Below, piece after piece: positions 8,229-17,979 of a DNA stretch of 58,183 nt; positions within the stretch are counted from its first letter, which is position 1; every line of letters starts with the position of its first letter. The translations under genes and the position numbers were made by a program. The stretch lies in assembly GCA_903834975.1 (NCBI GenBank), contig CAILKX010000063.1, forward strand, positions 1 to 58,183. Direction: 5' to 3'. The DNA comes from an uncultured Curvibacter sp. Its GTDB lineage: Bacteria; Pseudomonadota; Gammaproteobacteria; Burkholderiales; Burkholderiaceae_C. The notes beneath the pieces were generated by a model. The model had not been told where the DNA came from. It worked only from the letters and a program-made list of their open reading frames with translations, and made no database searches.

Positions 8229-9140
8229 ATGCCACGATCCAGCCAGCTCTTGAGCAGCGCCAACCTCCTGCCGCTAGACCCGCACGCCAGCAGTCAATTG
8301 GCTGCCGAGTGGCAGAGCGAAGTCCCTGTCGCTTTGCAAAAAAATCTCTGGCGCTTGACCGCGCCCAATCCGAGCGTCATGACCGGGCCGGGTACCAACA
8401 GCTATGTGGTGGGCTCGACTGAGGTGGGGTTTTGGGTGGTGGATCCCGGACCTCGGGATTCAGCCCATCAGCAACGTCTGTTTGAGCTCACCCAGGGCCA
8501 CATTCAAGGAATTATTTGCACCCACTCCCACCCCGATCATTCGCCCGGCGCGCGGCCCTTGCAAGCGCTTTGTGAACAAGCTGGAAAGGCAAAGCCCGCC
8601 ATCATGGGCCTGCCCTCCGCCCCCACCTCAAGACCCGACAGCCACTTTGCGCCCGAGCGGGTCTTGGCTGAAGGCGAGGTGTTGACGCTTTCCAGCCATT
8701 TCAGTTTGAAGGCCATTCACACGCCTGGTCATGCGGCCAACCACGTTTGCTTGGCCCTGCTTGAAGACGGCGTGCTGTTCTCGGGCGACCATATTTTGAA
8801 CGGCAGCACCACCCTCATCGACGGCCCCGATGGCCACATGGGTGACTACCTTGACTCACTGGACCGCTTGGACGCACTTTGCGAGACGCACGGCATTGAG
8901 TTCATCTTGCCCGCTCATGGCCATGTTCTGAACCAGGCCCGTGCGGCCATCGCCCATTTGAAAAACCACCGCCTCAAACGCGAGGCCAAGGTCATCGCGG
9001 CCATGCGGGCCTTGCCCAAGGCGGAGCCCCCAGAGTGGGTGGCGCTGGCTTACGACGACACCCCGCCAAGCTTGTGGCCGCTGGCCTTGCGCTCTTTGCT
9101 CGCCCACGTGCAGCGAATTCGCGAACTTGGCTTGGTTTAA
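8229..9140 (+). CDS. MBL-fold metallo-hydrolase (LACTB2-like)
   Basis: 303 residues. The metallo-beta-lactamase metal motif HSHPDH is at about residue 98, with further ligands in HTPGHAANH, SGDHIL and PAHGH. The C-terminal ~60 residues (LKREAKVIAAMRALPK onward) match the small winged-helix-like domain of LACTB2-type hydrolases. The hydrolysed substrate cannot be told from sequence: relatives include an endoribonuclease and thioester hydrolases. The ATG at 8229 follows a purine-rich AAGAGACC. The upstream 90 nt is pyrimidine-rich on the plus strand. Confidence 0.87.
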   Translation: MPRSSQLLSSANLLPLDPHASSQLAAEWQSEVPVALQKNLWRLTAPNPSVMTGPGTNSYVVGSTEVGFWVVDPGPRDSAHQQRLFELTQGHIQGIICTHSHPDHSPGARPLQALCEQAGKAKPAIMGLPSAPTSRPDSHFAPERVLAEGEVLTLSSHFSLKAIHTPGHAANHVCLALLEDGVLFSGDHILNGSTTLIDGPDGHMGDYLDSLDRLDALCETHGIEFILPAHGHVLNQARAAIAHLKNHRLKREAKVIAAMRALPKAEPPEWVALAYDDTPPSLWPLALRSLLAHVQRIRELGLV

Positions 9141-9148
9141 GGGGGTTC

Positions 9149-9178
9149 AAAAGGCCTTAGACAGGCATTGAAGGCCTT
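9149..9178 (-). terminator. Possible terminator of rnpB
   Basis: On the minus strand AAGGCC pairs with GGCCTT across a 16-nt loop and is followed by TT. It sits about 30 nt past the 3' end of rnpB and just after the stop of the converging MBL gene. The surrounding 9170-9196 also holds three imperfect 9-bp repeats of AAGGCCxTG, which blur the fold. The stem is short and the U-tract weak. Confidence 0.4.
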
Positions 9179-9204
9179 GAAGGCCGTGAAGGCCACCTAG
9201 AAAA

Positions 9205-9526
9205 GTGTGAAGTTTGCCGATAAGCCGGATTCTGTGCGCCTTGGCAAGCCAAGGCGTGACTGCCATTACTCTGGGCCGCCGGTCACCCGAACGGCTCGAT
9301 GCTACCTACCCGCACACTCCGGGGGCCCCGTCAACGTGTGCCTACTTGGTATTGCTGCGCGTAGAGATTGCCCGTTTCACCCGAACTGAATCGGCTCGTC
9401 TCTGTTGCTCTGATCCTCACCTCACGGTGGAGAGTGGTTAACTCCTACGCTGCCCTGTGCAGTCCGGACGTTCCTCCAGTGCGGCATTTCTGCTGGGCAC
9501 CAGCGGCAGTCTGGCAAACTTCACAC
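9205..9526 (-). ncRNA. rnpB: RNase P RNA (M1-type)
   Basis: This is the catalytic RNA that trims tRNA 5' ends. On the minus strand it opens with GUGUGAAGUUUGCC and closes with the exact complement, a 14-bp P1 helix. Inside are the conserved GGAGGAACGUCCGGAC near the 5' end, GGUGAAACGGGC-type core sequence, and ACAGAAUCCGGCUUAUCGGC near the 3' end, the hallmark CR-V/P4 region. Length is about 322 nt. Upstream on the minus strand GATAAT lies about 8 nt before the RNA start and is a plausible -10. The gene is convergent with the MBL gene and divergent from cysK. Confidence 0.95.
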
Positions 9527-9590
9527 TCTGGATTATCCTTGTTTCATTCAAGACCCCCTCAAATTAACGAAGACCTTTTAGGAGACCCGC

Positions 9591-10505
9591 ATGAAAGCCA
9601 ACAGCATTCTTGACACCATCGGCCGCACCCCGCATGTGCACATCAACCGGTTGTTTGGCCCCCATGCCCATGTGTGGATCAAGTCGGAGCGCAGCAACCC
9701 GGGGGGGTCCATCAAAGACCGCATCGCCTTGGCAATGGTCGAGGCCGCCGAGAAATCGGGCGCGCTCAAACCCGGAGGCACCCTCATCGAACCCACCTCG
9801 GGCAACACCGGCGTGGGCTTGGCCATGGTGGCTGCCGTCAAGGGCTACAAACTGATCTTGGTGATGCCCGACAGCATGTCGATTGAGCGCCGCCGCCTGA
9901 TGCTGGCCTACGGCGCCAGCTTCGATTTAACGCCGCGCGAAAAGGGCATGAAGGGCGCCATTGCCCGCGCCGAAGAACTGGCTGCACAAACGCCAGGCGC
10001 CTGGATTCCCCAGCAGTTTGAAAATCCTGCCAACATCGATGTGCACGTGCGCACCACGGCAGAAGAAATTTTGGCCGACTTCCCCGAAGGCTTGGACGCC
10101 CTCATCACCGGCGTCGGTACGGGCGGCCACTTGACCGGCGTGGCCAAAGTGCTGAAAGCCAAATTCCCACAACTCAAAGTCTTTGCCGTGGAGCCGACCG
10201 CTTCGCCCGTGATTTCAGGCGGCTCGCCAGCCCCCCATCCGATTCAAGGCATTGGCGCCGGCTTCATCCCGAAAAACCTGGACACCACCTTGCTTGACGG
10301 CGTGATCCAAGTCGACGCTGAAGCGGCCCGTGAAATGGCCCGTCGCAGCGCCCGAGAAGAAGGCATGTTGGTCGGCATTTCTTCAGGCGCCACCTTGGCG
10401 GCGATTGCCCAAAAACTCCCTGAACTGCCCGTGGGCGCCAAAGTCTTGGGCTTTAACTACGACACCGGCGAGCGTTACTTCTCGGTCGAAGGCTTCCTGC
10501 CCTGA
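9591..10505 (+). CDS. cysK: Cysteine synthase A (O-acetylserine sulfhydrylase)
   Basis: 304 residues of the PLP-dependent beta family. It makes cysteine from O-acetylserine and sulfide. The PLP lysine is in [12 protein letters not shown] near residue 41, the substrate loop is TSGNTG and the phosphate-binding loop is [18 protein letters not shown] favours CysK over CysM. AGGAG lies 8 nt before the ATG. The FAD dehydrogenase gene starts 9 nt after the stop, so the two are probably cotranscribed. The 64 nt shared with rnpB must serve both divergent promoters. Confidence 0.95.
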   Translation: MKANSILDTIGRTPHVHINRLFGPHAHVWIKSERSNPGGSIKDRIALAMVEAAEKSGALKPGGTLIEPTSGNTGVGLAMVAAVKGYKLILVMPDSMSIERRRLMLAYGASFDLTPREKGMKGAIARAEELAAQTPGAWIPQQFENPANIDVHVRTTAEEILADFPEGLDALITGVGTGGHLTGVAKVLKAKFPQLKVFAVEPTASPVISGGSPAPHPIQGIGAGFIPKNLDTTLLDGVIQVDAEAAREMARRSAREEGMLVGISSGATLAAIAQKLPELPVGAKVLGFNYDTGERYFSVEGFLP

Positions 10506-10514
10506 GTCCGCTGA

Positions 10515-12371
10515 ATGATTCGTTTGTCTGAACTCAAGCTGGGCTTGGGTGCATTGCCGCTGGACCCATTGCAACACCCCATCGAGGCCTTGCGCGCTCA
10601 GGCGGCGCAGGTGTTGGGGGTCAATGTCAGCGACATTGCCGCACTCACCGTTTTCAAACGCAGTTTTGACGCTCGCAAAGCGGATTTGCAAGCGGTTTAC
10701 ATTGTGGATGTGGCGTTGGCGTCGCCATCAACAGCGTCGTCCGAGTTAGAGGCACAAGCCTTGGCCACCGGTCAAAAAAAGGCCCCGCTGCACGTGCAAA
10801 CCACGCCTTCAATGGCTTGGGTGCCACCGAGCCCCTTGGTCAACACGCCGTCAAATACCTTGGGACAAGACCGCCCGGTCGTCATCGGTTTTGGCCCTTG
10901 TGGCATTTTTGCGGCCTTGGTGTTGGCGCAAATGGGCCTAAAACCCATCGTCATCGAACGCGGAAAAACCGTGCGCGAACGCACCAAAGACACTTGGGGC
11001 TTGTGGCGAAAACGCGTCCTGCATCCCGAATCCAACGTGCAATTTGGTGAAGGCGGGGCGGGCACATTTTCAGACGGCAAGTTGTACAGCCAAATTAAAG
11101 ACCCGCGTTTTTTGGGCCGCAAGGTCATGGAAGAGTTCGTCAAAGCGGGTGCGCCTGAAGAAATATTGTTTGCGGCACATCCCCACATTGGCACTTTCAA
11201 ATTGGTCAAGGTGGTGGAGCATTTGCGGGCGCAAATCATCGCCTTGGGCGGTGAAATTCGCTTTCAGCAGCGGCTGGTGGGCATTGAGTTGGAGCCGCTC
11301 AATCCAATGGGAGCGGCGCGCCACGGCGCCCCTCAGCCTTCGGCTCGAACCCAAAAGGTTCAGGGCTTGGACATCCTCGATCTGGTGAGCGGCCAGACCT
11401 ACACCTTACCGACCCAACAAGTGGTTTTGGCGCTGGGCCACAGTTCACGCGACACCTTTGCGCTGCTGCATCGACTGGGGGTCTACATGGAAGCCAAGCC
11501 GTTCTCGGTGGGTTTTCGCATTGAGCACCCTCAAGGCCTGATTGACCGGGCACGTTGGGGGCGTCACGCCGGCAATCCCCTGCTGGGGGCGGCCGATTAC
11601 AAGTTGGTGCACCACGCCAAAAATGGGCGTGCGGTGTACAGCTTTTGCATGTGCCCGGGCGGCACCGTGGTCGCCGCGACTTCTGAGCCCGAGCGCGTGG
11701 TCACCAATGGGATGAGCCAATATTCGCGCAACGAACGAAATGCCAATGCCGGTATCGTGGTCGGCATCGACCCCAGCGATTACCCCCAGCCGATGACCGA
11801 CGCCGCCGCGTTCGAGTGGGCCTTGGGTGAACCCGCGTCAGAGGACCTAGACCGAACGCGGCCGCACCCGCTGTCGGGCTTGGTTTTGCAACGACAACTT
11901 GAATCAAAAGCCTATGTGCTCGGGGGCAGTAACTATTCAGCCCCCGGCCAATTGTTGGGCGACTTTGTGGCGGGTCGCCCTTCCACGGCACTGGGCTCGG
12001 TCGAGCCTTCATACCAACCGGGCGTGCAGCTGGGCGATTTGTCAACCGCTTTGCCAGATTTCGCCATTCAGGCTGTGCGCGAGGCCCTGCCTGCTTTTGG
12101 CAAAAAAATCAAAGGCTTTGACCTGCCCGACGCTGTTTTGACAGGCGTCGAGACCCGCACCTCATCGCCCCTGAAGATGTCGCGAGGCGATGACTTCCAA
12201 AGTTTGAACACTTGGGGGTTGTTTCCAGCCGGTGAAGGCGCCAGTTATGCCGGCGGCATTTTGTCGGCAGGGGTCGACGGCATCAAGGTCGGCGAAGCCG
12301 TGGCCCGCGCCCTGCTGGGCTTGCCACAGCCCGCCGACGCCAGAGGCCGCAGCGCCTCAGGCGGTTACTGA
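10515..12371 (+). CDS. FAD-dependent dehydrogenase of the COG2509 family
   Basis: 618 residues. A ~110-residue N-terminal region (MIRLSELKLGLGALPLDPLQ) precedes a Rossmann FAD-binding motif VIGFGPCGIFAALVLAQMG at about residue 122. Further marks are NVQFGEGGAGTFSDGKLYS and, near the C-terminus, GLFPAGEGASYAGGILSAG. COG2509 proteins are conserved flavoproteins without an agreed substrate. The close link to cysK (9 nt) may be informative but is not proof of a sulfur role. It converges with pyrC, leaving 30 nt with no evident terminator. Confidence 0.85.
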   Translation: MIRLSELKLGLGALPLDPLQHPIEALRAQAAQVLGVNVSDIAALTVFKRSFDARKADLQAVYIVDVALASPSTASSELEAQALATGQKKAPLHVQTTPSMAWVPPSPLVNTPSNTLGQDRPVVIGFGPCGIFAALVLAQMGLKPIVIERGKTVRERTKDTWGLWRKRVLHPESNVQFGEGGAGTFSDGKLYSQIKDPRFLGRKVMEEFVKAGAPEEILFAAHPHIGTFKLVKVVEHLRAQIIALGGEIRFQQRLVGIELEPLNPMGAARHGAPQPSARTQKVQGLDILDLVSGQTYTLPTQQVVLALGHSSRDTFALLHRLGVYMEAKPFSVGFRIEHPQGLIDRARWGRHAGNPLLGAADYKLVHHAKNGRAVYSFCMCPGGTVVAATSEPERVVTNGMSQYSRNERNANAGIVVGIDPSDYPQPMTDAAAFEWALGEPASEDLDRTRPHPLSGLVLQRQLESKAYVLGGSNYSAPGQLLGDFVAGRPSTALGSVEPSYQPGVQLGDLSTALPDFAIQAVREALPAFGKKIKGFDLPDAVLTGVETRTSSPLKMSRGDDFQSLNTWGLFPAGEGASYAGGILSAGVDGIKVGEAVARALLGLPQPADARGRSASGGY

Positions 12372-12401
12372 AACGACTCGAGTCAACCCAAGGACACCGC
12401 C

Positions 12402-13439
12402 TCAGGGCAACAACTGCCAAGGCAAAGCCTCACCGGAGCGCAGGGGTTTTAGCTGCCCTTCGCCAAAGGCAAATTCCACGGGCGGTGTCCAGCTTTGGCG
12501 TTGCAAGGTAACGCGGCTTGTGTTGCGCGGCAAGCCATAAAAATCAGCGCCATTGAAACTGGCAAAGGCCTCGAGTTGGCCCAAGGCCCCGACCGAGTCA
12601 AACGCTTCCGCGTACATCTCGATGGCGGCGTGCGCGGTGTAGCAGCCAGCGCAACCACTGGCGTGCTCTTTCAAATGCGCTGCGTGTGGCGCGCTGTCGG
12701 TGCCCAAGAAAAAGCGGGAGGGGCCTTGCGTGGCGACCTCCATTAAAGCTTGCCGGTGGGTTTCACGCTTCAAGACAGGCAGGCAGTAGTAATGCGGCCG
12801 CACACCGCCCAAGAAAATGGCGTTGCGGTTGTAGAGCAAGTGGTGGGCGGTGATGCTGGCCCCGACAAACCGATCGGCGTCCCGCACGTAGTGGGCGGCT
12901 TCGCGTGTGGTGATGTGCTCGAAAACGATTTTGAGCTCCGGGAAATCGCGTCGCAGGGGGATCAATTGGGTGTCAATAAAAACCGCCTCGCGGTCAAACA
13001 AATCGATGTCAGGGGTGGTCACCTCGCCGTGCACCAAGAGCAGCAAGCCCTCGCGCTGCATGGCCTCCAAAGTGGGGTAAATCTTGCGGAGGTCGGTGAC
13101 ACCCGAATCGCTGTTGGTCGTGGCCCCCGCAGGGTAAAGTTTGCAGGCCACCACGCCGGCCGCTTTGGCGCGTTGGATTTCTTCGGGCGGCAATTGGTCG
13201 GTGAGGTACAGGGTCATCAGCGGATCGAAAGAAACGCCGGTTGGCACCGCCGCCAAGATGCGCTCACGGTAAGCCAACGCTTGCGCTGCCGTGGTGACGG
13301 GCGGGCGCAAGTTGGGCATGACGACGGCGCGGCCAAATGACACCGCCGTGTGCGGCACCACGGTTTTCAGCGCATCCCCATCACGCAGATGGACATGCCA
13401 GTCGTCGGGGCGAATAAGGGTCAAAGTATTGGCGTTCAT
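12402..13439 (-). CDS. pyrC: Dihydroorotase (class II)
   Basis: 345 residues. It closes carbamoyl-aspartate to dihydroorotate in pyrimidine synthesis. The zinc motif HVHLRDGD is at the N-terminus, the carboxylated Lys in VACKLYPAG, further zinc His in VHGEV and FEHITT, and the catalytic Asp in [10 protein letters not shown]. Length is normal for the short PyrC class. It is the last gene of the minus-strand group amgK-like, rsmE, pyrC; the 61-nt gap after rsmE contains AGGGAG upstream of the ATG at 13437-13439. Confidence 0.95.
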   Translation of the reverse strand: MNANTLTLIRPDDWHVHLRDGDALKTVVPHTAVSFGRAVVMPNLRPPVTTAAQALAYRERILAAVPTGVSFDPLMTLYLTDQLPPEEIQRAKAAGVVACKLYPAGATTNSDSGVTDLRKIYPTLEAMQREGLLLLVHGEVTTPDIDLFDREAVFIDTQLIPLRRDFPELKIVFEHITTREAAHYVRDADRFVGASITAHHLLYNRNAIFLGGVRPHYYCLPVLKRETHRQALMEVATQGPSRFFLGTDSAPHAAHLKEHASGCAGCYTAHAAIEMYAEAFDSVGALGQLEAFASFNGADFYGLPRNTSRVTLQRQSWTPPVEFAFGEGQLKPLRSGEALPWQLLP

Positions 13440-13500
13440 AGCGGTTTTTCAAATAGGGAGATCAATGGAGACTCATTTAAACGGCGTTAGGTGACGACTG

Positions 13501-14271
13501 CTAAAAGGACGACATGGACAGCATCGCCAACATGGCGATGGGGGCCGTTTCAGCTCGAAGCACCCGCGGCCCCAGTTGCAAGGGCACAAAACCCTGGTCG
13601 ATCGCTGCGGCTTCCTCTTGTGCATTCAAGCCGCCTTCAGGGCCATTCAGCACCAGCACAGAACCTGAAGAAACAGTTCCCCCCTCGGCGGGCTGCGTCA
13701 AGGCCGCTCGCCAATCCAGCGAATCTGGGCGGAAACTCAAGAGGTAGCGGGTGTCTTTGGCCTCTTGGGGTGGCGAAGCAGTTCGCGGGGACAGAGTCGC
13801 CAAGGCCGTGCTTAACGCCATCACGGGGGCAATGTGCATGACCCGGTTGCGGCCACATTGCTCAGACGCGCCGACCGCCACGGCTTGCCAGTGTTCGCGT
13901 TTTTTCTCGGCCCGCTCGGCCTTAAAACGCAGCACGCTGTGGGCGCTCATCAGCGGCTGCACGGAGGCAGCGCCCAACTCAGCGGCTTTTTCAATCAGCC
14001 AATCCATGCGTTCATTGGCGGGCATGACCACCCAAAGGTGCACGTCGATGGGCAACTCGCGCTCAACGGCCGAATGCGCCCCCACCTCAACGCTCACGTC
14101 GGAACGCCCCATGGCGGTGACAGTCGCCGCGTGCTCACCGCCCTCGCCGTTGAACAAGGTAATCACGTCGCCTGGCTGCGAGCGGAGCACCTGCACATGG
14201 CGCGCCGTGCCAGCAGGCAACGTCAGCGCTTGACCGGCGCTCAAAGGGGTTGGGCAATAAAAACGCGGCAT
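13501..14271 (-). CDS. rsmE: 16S rRNA (uracil(1498)-N(3))-methyltransferase
   Basis: 256 residues of the SPOUT class. The N-terminus (MPRFYCPTPLSAGQ) forms the PUA-like RNA-binding part. The C-terminal knot carries the SAM motifs VLNGPEGGLNAQEE and LGPRVLRAETAPIAML. It methylates U1498 in the 16S rRNA decoding region. It begins 6 nt after the stop of the upstream kinase gene, so translation is likely coupled. Confidence 0.93.
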   Translation of the reverse strand: MPRFYCPTPLSAGQALTLPAGTARHVQVLRSQPGDVITLFNGEGGEHAATVTAMGRSDVSVEVGAHSAVERELPIDVHLWVVMPANERMDWLIEKAAELGAASVQPLMSAHSVLRFKAERAEKKREHWQAVAVGASEQCGRNRVMHIAPVMALSTALATLSPRTASPPQEAKDTRYLLSFRPDSLDWRAALTQPAEGGTVSSGSVLVLNGPEGGLNAQEEAAAIDQGFVPLQLGPRVLRAETAPIAMLAMLSMSSF

Positions 14272-14277
14272 CTCGCT

Positions 14278-15528
14278 TCAAATCCGGCCAAAGGCATAGC
14301 CCATGGCGGTGGGGATGTTCTCAATTTCGTCGATCAATTTCAGCAAAGGCCCCAACGCCCGGTAGCGGTTGCAGGTTTCACGAATGTATTGAATGAAGCG
14401 CGGCGTGTCGGCCAAATAACGTGGCTTGCCATCCCTGAGCGTCAGGCGCGCAAAGATACCCGCGACTTTCAAATGGCGTTGCAGCCCCATCCACTCCACG
14501 CTGCGGTAGAACGCGCCAAAGTCGCTGTGCCAGTCTTCAAAATCCATCAAGCCCACTTGGCGCGCTTTTTCCCAATACCGCACGGTAACGTCCAAGACAT
14601 AAGGCTCTTCCCAGGTGATGAAGGCGTCGCGCATCAGGCTCGCGATGTCGTAGGTCATCGGGCCATAAACGGCGTCTTGAAAATCAAGCACGCCCAAGCG
14701 GCCGTGATCCTGTGAGGGGGATGGGGAGGAGGCGGATGTTGTTGGCAACATCAAGTTACGGGCCATGAAATCGCGGTGCACGTAAACGGACGGTGCGGCC
14801 AAGTTGTTGGCCACAATTTGGCCAAAGGCGGCGTCGAGCACGCCTTGTTGGCTGGGCGTCAAGGTGTATTGGCGGTGGGCGCCGATGTACCACTCCGGAA
14901 ACAAGGCCAATTCACGTCGCAGCAGGGCCTCGTCGTAAGGCGGCAATTCGTTGGGACGACTGGCCAATTGCCATTGAATCAGAAGGTCGGTCGCTTCGGA
15001 AAAATAAGCCAAATCAGCGGGGCTGGCGGCTCTGGGCAAAAAGGCCTGTGCCGCGCTTACGTCGCTTGCAGCCTCCGCCACGTCTTGCGCCGCGAGGCCA
15101 GGCGTGGCCTGCTCAAAAGCCGTCATCAGGGTGTGTGTGCCCAAATCGGTCAGCAACATGAAGCCTTGGGGCTCATCCCAAGCCAACACCTCAGGGGCAT
15201 TCAAGCCAGCGTCGGCCATCAATTGAGCCACATGGACAAAAGGCGCACAATTTTCTTTATCGGGCGGCGCGTCCATGATGATGCGGGTCTGGCCCGTCAC
15301 CGTGCTGATGCGCCAATAGCGCCTAAAGCTGGCGTCTGCAGAGGCGATGACCAAACTGGAGGGCACCAAACCTTGAGCGGCGGCCAAGTTCTGAACCCAA
15401 TCCGCCAGTGCCTTTTGTCTGGCAAGCTGTTCGCCAGTACCGGCCGCAGAAGAGGGCGCAGAAGTGGGCGCAGAAGCGGGGATGGGGGGGAGGGACATAG
15501 GGCGGTGCGGCGGGTTGGGCTGAGTCAT
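14278..15528 (-). CDS. amgK: Aminoglycoside phosphotransferase-fold kinase, AmgK-like (N-acetylmuramate/N-acetylglucosamine 1-kinase)
   Basis: About 416 residues. The kinase catalytic loop YVHRDFMARNLML and the Mg-binding LGVLDFQDAVYGP are clear, as is an N-terminal lobe starting near QKALADWVQ. In pseudomonads AmgK sits beside lptD and murU and phosphorylates recycled MurNAc; the lptD neighbour here supports that reading. The start is uncertain: ATG 15526-15528 overlaps the divergent lptD ATG by two bases, and ATG 15496-15498 (MSLPPIPAS) is an alternative. Neither has a good ribosome binding site, and the first ~50 residues are low-complexity Pro/Ala/Ser. The gene leads rsmE and pyrC. Confidence 0.8.
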   Translation of the reverse strand: MTQPNPPHRPMSLPPIPASAPTSAPSSAAGTGEQLARQKALADWVQNLAAAQGLVPSSLVIASADASFRRYWRISTVTGQTRIIMDAPPDKENCAPFVHVAQLMADAGLNAPEVLAWDEPQGFMLLTDLGTHTLMTAFEQATPGLAAQDVAEAASDVSAAQAFLPRAASPADLAYFSEATDLLIQWQLASRPNELPPYDEALLRRELALFPEWYIGAHRQYTLTPSQQGVLDAAFGQIVANNLAAPSVYVHRDFMARNLMLPTTSASSPSPSQDHGRLGVLDFQDAVYGPMTYDIASLMRDAFITWEEPYVLDVTVRYWEKARQVGLMDFEDWHSDFGAFYRSVEWMGLQRHLKVAGIFARLTLRDGKPRYLADTPRFIQYIRETCNRYRALGPLLKLIDEIENIPTAMGYAFGRI

Positions 15529-17941
15529 GGATAATTCGATTTTAAAACCCGTCCCCCTCATGCCCGCCCGTTGGATCCCTTGGAAGTTTGAACTCAGTGG
15601 TTTGCTGGCGCGCTTCCAAAGCGTGTCCATCGCGCTGTTCATGGCCTTGGGCGTTCACAACGGCGTCCTGGCGCAAGTCTCTAAAGAGGGATTAACGCTC
15701 CAAACCACCCCCCAATTACAAGAAGTTCTGACCCCAGCATGGCGTGCAGAGCGGCCTCAATTTATCACGGGTGACCGCATCAGTTCTCAAAACGACTTGC
15801 TCACCGAGGTCGACGGCCATGCAGAACTTCGCCATGCCGACACCGTCATTCGTGCCGATCATTTCGACTACTTTGCACCCACCGATGAAGCCCGGGCCAA
15901 GGGGCAGATTTATTTGAACCGTTCTGGCTCGGTGTACCGCGGCGACGACCTGCAGTTATCGGTCGACGCCTTTGAGGGTTTTGTCACCCACCCCACTTTT
16001 GACTTGCTGCGCAACAAAGCGCACGGCGAGGGTAGTCGCGCTGACTTTCTGGATCAAAATAATTTGATTCTTCAGAACGGCACCTACAGCACTTGCCGCC
16101 GACGCATGGGTCCCGACTGGATGCCCGAGTGGCTGCTCACGGCCGACAGCCTTTACATTGACGAAGACAACAATGTGGGCACAGCCGATCATGCCCAACT
16201 GACCTTCTACGGGGTGCCCTTGATGAGCGCGAGTTCGATGAGTTTTCCACTCAACGACGCCCGTCGCAGCGGCCTGTTGCCCCCGACGCTCGTGACCTCA
16301 ACCCGAGACGGTCTGGGGTGGATACAACCCTATTATTTGAACCTGGCGCCCAACCGAGACTTGACGCTGGAGCCCGGCTACATGATTAAACGGGGCCTCG
16401 ACATCGGCAGCGAATTCCGCTACCTAGAAACGGATTATCGAGGCCAGCTTTTCTATGACTTGATGCCCCATGATGAGCTTGAAAAACGCCAACGCTGGGG
16501 TTTGAGTTGGCAACACAACGGCTTCTGGGACAGCGGCATCGACGGCATCGGCAAGTTGGGGGTGAACATGAACCTCAACCGCGTGAGCGACAACAACTAT
16601 TGGGCCAATACCACCCACCCCAACGGCACCTTGATCCAGCGTACTTTGCCTGATGACTTCGCCCTGTCTTGGCAAAAAGGGGATTTTTCAGCGCAATTTC
16701 GCAGCTTGAGTTGGCAAGTTCAGCAAGAAGTGACCTCGGTCATCATCCCGCCTTACAACAAAAATCCGGAGCTCTCGGGCCGGTATCAGAAGCAGAATTG
16801 GGCTGGATTTGATGTCCAGCTTGACCTGAACCAAACCCACTTTGTCGCCGACCCGCTGCTGACCAAACAAGTCAATGCGACCCGTGACTATGCGATTGCC
16901 CAGGTTGCCAAAACTTGGTCTATTCCGGGGGGCTTTATCAGCCCTAAATTCTCTTGGCACAGCACCACTTACAACTATGACAACCCCCTGCCCAATGGCA
17001 CCACCCAAGCCGCGTGGAATGTGCCGACTTTTAGCTTGGACAGTGGTTTGGTGTTTGAGCGAGAGGCCCGGTTTTTTGGGCAAAGTTACCAACAAACCTT
17101 GGAGCCCCGGGCCTTTTTCGTCAACACCCCATACCGAAGCCAAAACGGTTTGCCCAATTACGATTCTGCGCTCAACCTCTTCACCTTTGAGAGCGCATTT
17201 TCTGAAAATGAGTTTGTCGGCAATGACCGAATCTCCAGCAGCCACCAACTGACGTTGGGCGCCATCAGCCGCATTTTGGACCCCAACAACGGCAGTCAAT
17301 TGGCCCAAGTCGGCCTGGCCGAACGCACCTTGTTGAGCCCACAAGCGGTTTATTTGCCCGGCGGTTCGGCAGAAAAGGCCGGGGTCAACAACCTGTTTGT
17401 GGGGGGGTCGCTGAATTGGTCGCCCAATTGGTCGGCCAATGCCAACTTGGCCTACAACAGCGCCAGCCACAAAACCACCAGCTATTCAGCCTTTGGCCGC
17501 TACTCGCCCAGCAACTACCGCGTCATCAATGCCGGCTATTTATTTGACCGCAACAACGCCCAACAAGTGGACGCCAGTTGGCAATGGCCACTGAATGATC
17601 TGTGGGGCGACAAGGGGGCCGATCAAGGGGCTGGCGCGGGGCTGGGGCCCAACCGTTGGTACAGCGTGGGCCGTCTGAATTTTGACCTGATCAACAAGGC
17701 CTTGGTCAACACCTTGGTCGGTTTTGAATACGATGCAGATTGCTGGTTGGGCCGCATTGTGGTGGAACGGCTGAACAGCTCCCTCATCTCGTCCAACACC
17801 CAAATTATGTTTCAATTGGAGCTTGTTGGATTTTCCCGTCTAGGTCCCAATCCCCTGCAAAGCCTGCGCTCCAATGTTCAGCGCTACCAGCCTTTGCGGG
17901 AGCAAACCTTGCAACCCAGTCGCTTTGGCGATTACGACTGA
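15527..17941 (+). CDS. lptD: LPS-assembly protein LptD
   Basis: 804 residues. This is the outer-membrane beta-barrel that inserts LPS with LptE. An N-terminal signal sequence (about residues 25-50, ending near VLAQ) precedes the OstA/LptA jelly-roll (GDRISSQNDLLTEVDGHAEL, residues ~82 on). The large C-terminal barrel is rich in alternating aromatic strands. Cysteines at NGTYSTC and YDADCW correspond to the disulfide pairs of LptD, though the family CC pair is reduced to one Cys. The start may be ATG 15527 or the later ATG at 15560. surA begins 38 nt after the stop, a conserved lptD-surA order. Confidence 0.94.
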   Translation: MDNSILKPVPLMPARWIPWKFELSGLLARFQSVSIALFMALGVHNGVLAQVSKEGLTLQTTPQLQEVLTPAWRAERPQFITGDRISSQNDLLTEVDGHAELRHADTVIRADHFDYFAPTDEARAKGQIYLNRSGSVYRGDDLQLSVDAFEGFVTHPTFDLLRNKAHGEGSRADFLDQNNLILQNGTYSTCRRRMGPDWMPEWLLTADSLYIDEDNNVGTADHAQLTFYGVPLMSASSMSFPLNDARRSGLLPPTLVTSTRDGLGWIQPYYLNLAPNRDLTLEPGYMIKRGLDIGSEFRYLETDYRGQLFYDLMPHDELEKRQRWGLSWQHNGFWDSGIDGIGKLGVNMNLNRVSDNNYWANTTHPNGTLIQRTLPDDFALSWQKGDFSAQFRSLSWQVQQEVTSVIIPPYNKNPELSGRYQKQNWAGFDVQLDLNQTHFVADPLLTKQVNATRDYAIAQVAKTWSIPGGFISPKFSWHSTTYNYDNPLPNGTTQAAWNVPTFSLDSGLVFEREARFFGQSYQQTLEPRAFFVNTPYRSQNGLPNYDSALNLFTFESAFSENEFVGNDRISSSHQLTLGAISRILDPNNGSQLAQVGLAERTLLSPQAVYLPGGSAEKAGVNNLFVGGSLNWSPNWSANANLAYNSASHKTTSYSAFGRYSPSNYRVINAGYLFDRNNAQQVDASWQWPLNDLWGDKGADQGAGAGLGPNRWYSVGRLNFDLINKALVNTLVGFEYDADCWLGRIVVERLNSSLISSNTQIMFQLELVGFSRLGPNPLQSLRSNVQRYQPLREQTLQPSRFGDYD

Positions 17942-17979
17942 GTGGCGCTTTGTCATCGTTCGCTTGTTTTTTGAATGTT

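Noticed and set aside
12373-12383. GACTCGAGTC palindrome between the COG2509 gene and pyrC
   Set aside because: Too short and without a T-run to be a terminator; no regulator suggested.
16688-17470. 260-codon minus-strand frame inside lptD
   Set aside because: Antisense shadow of a certain outer-membrane protein gene.
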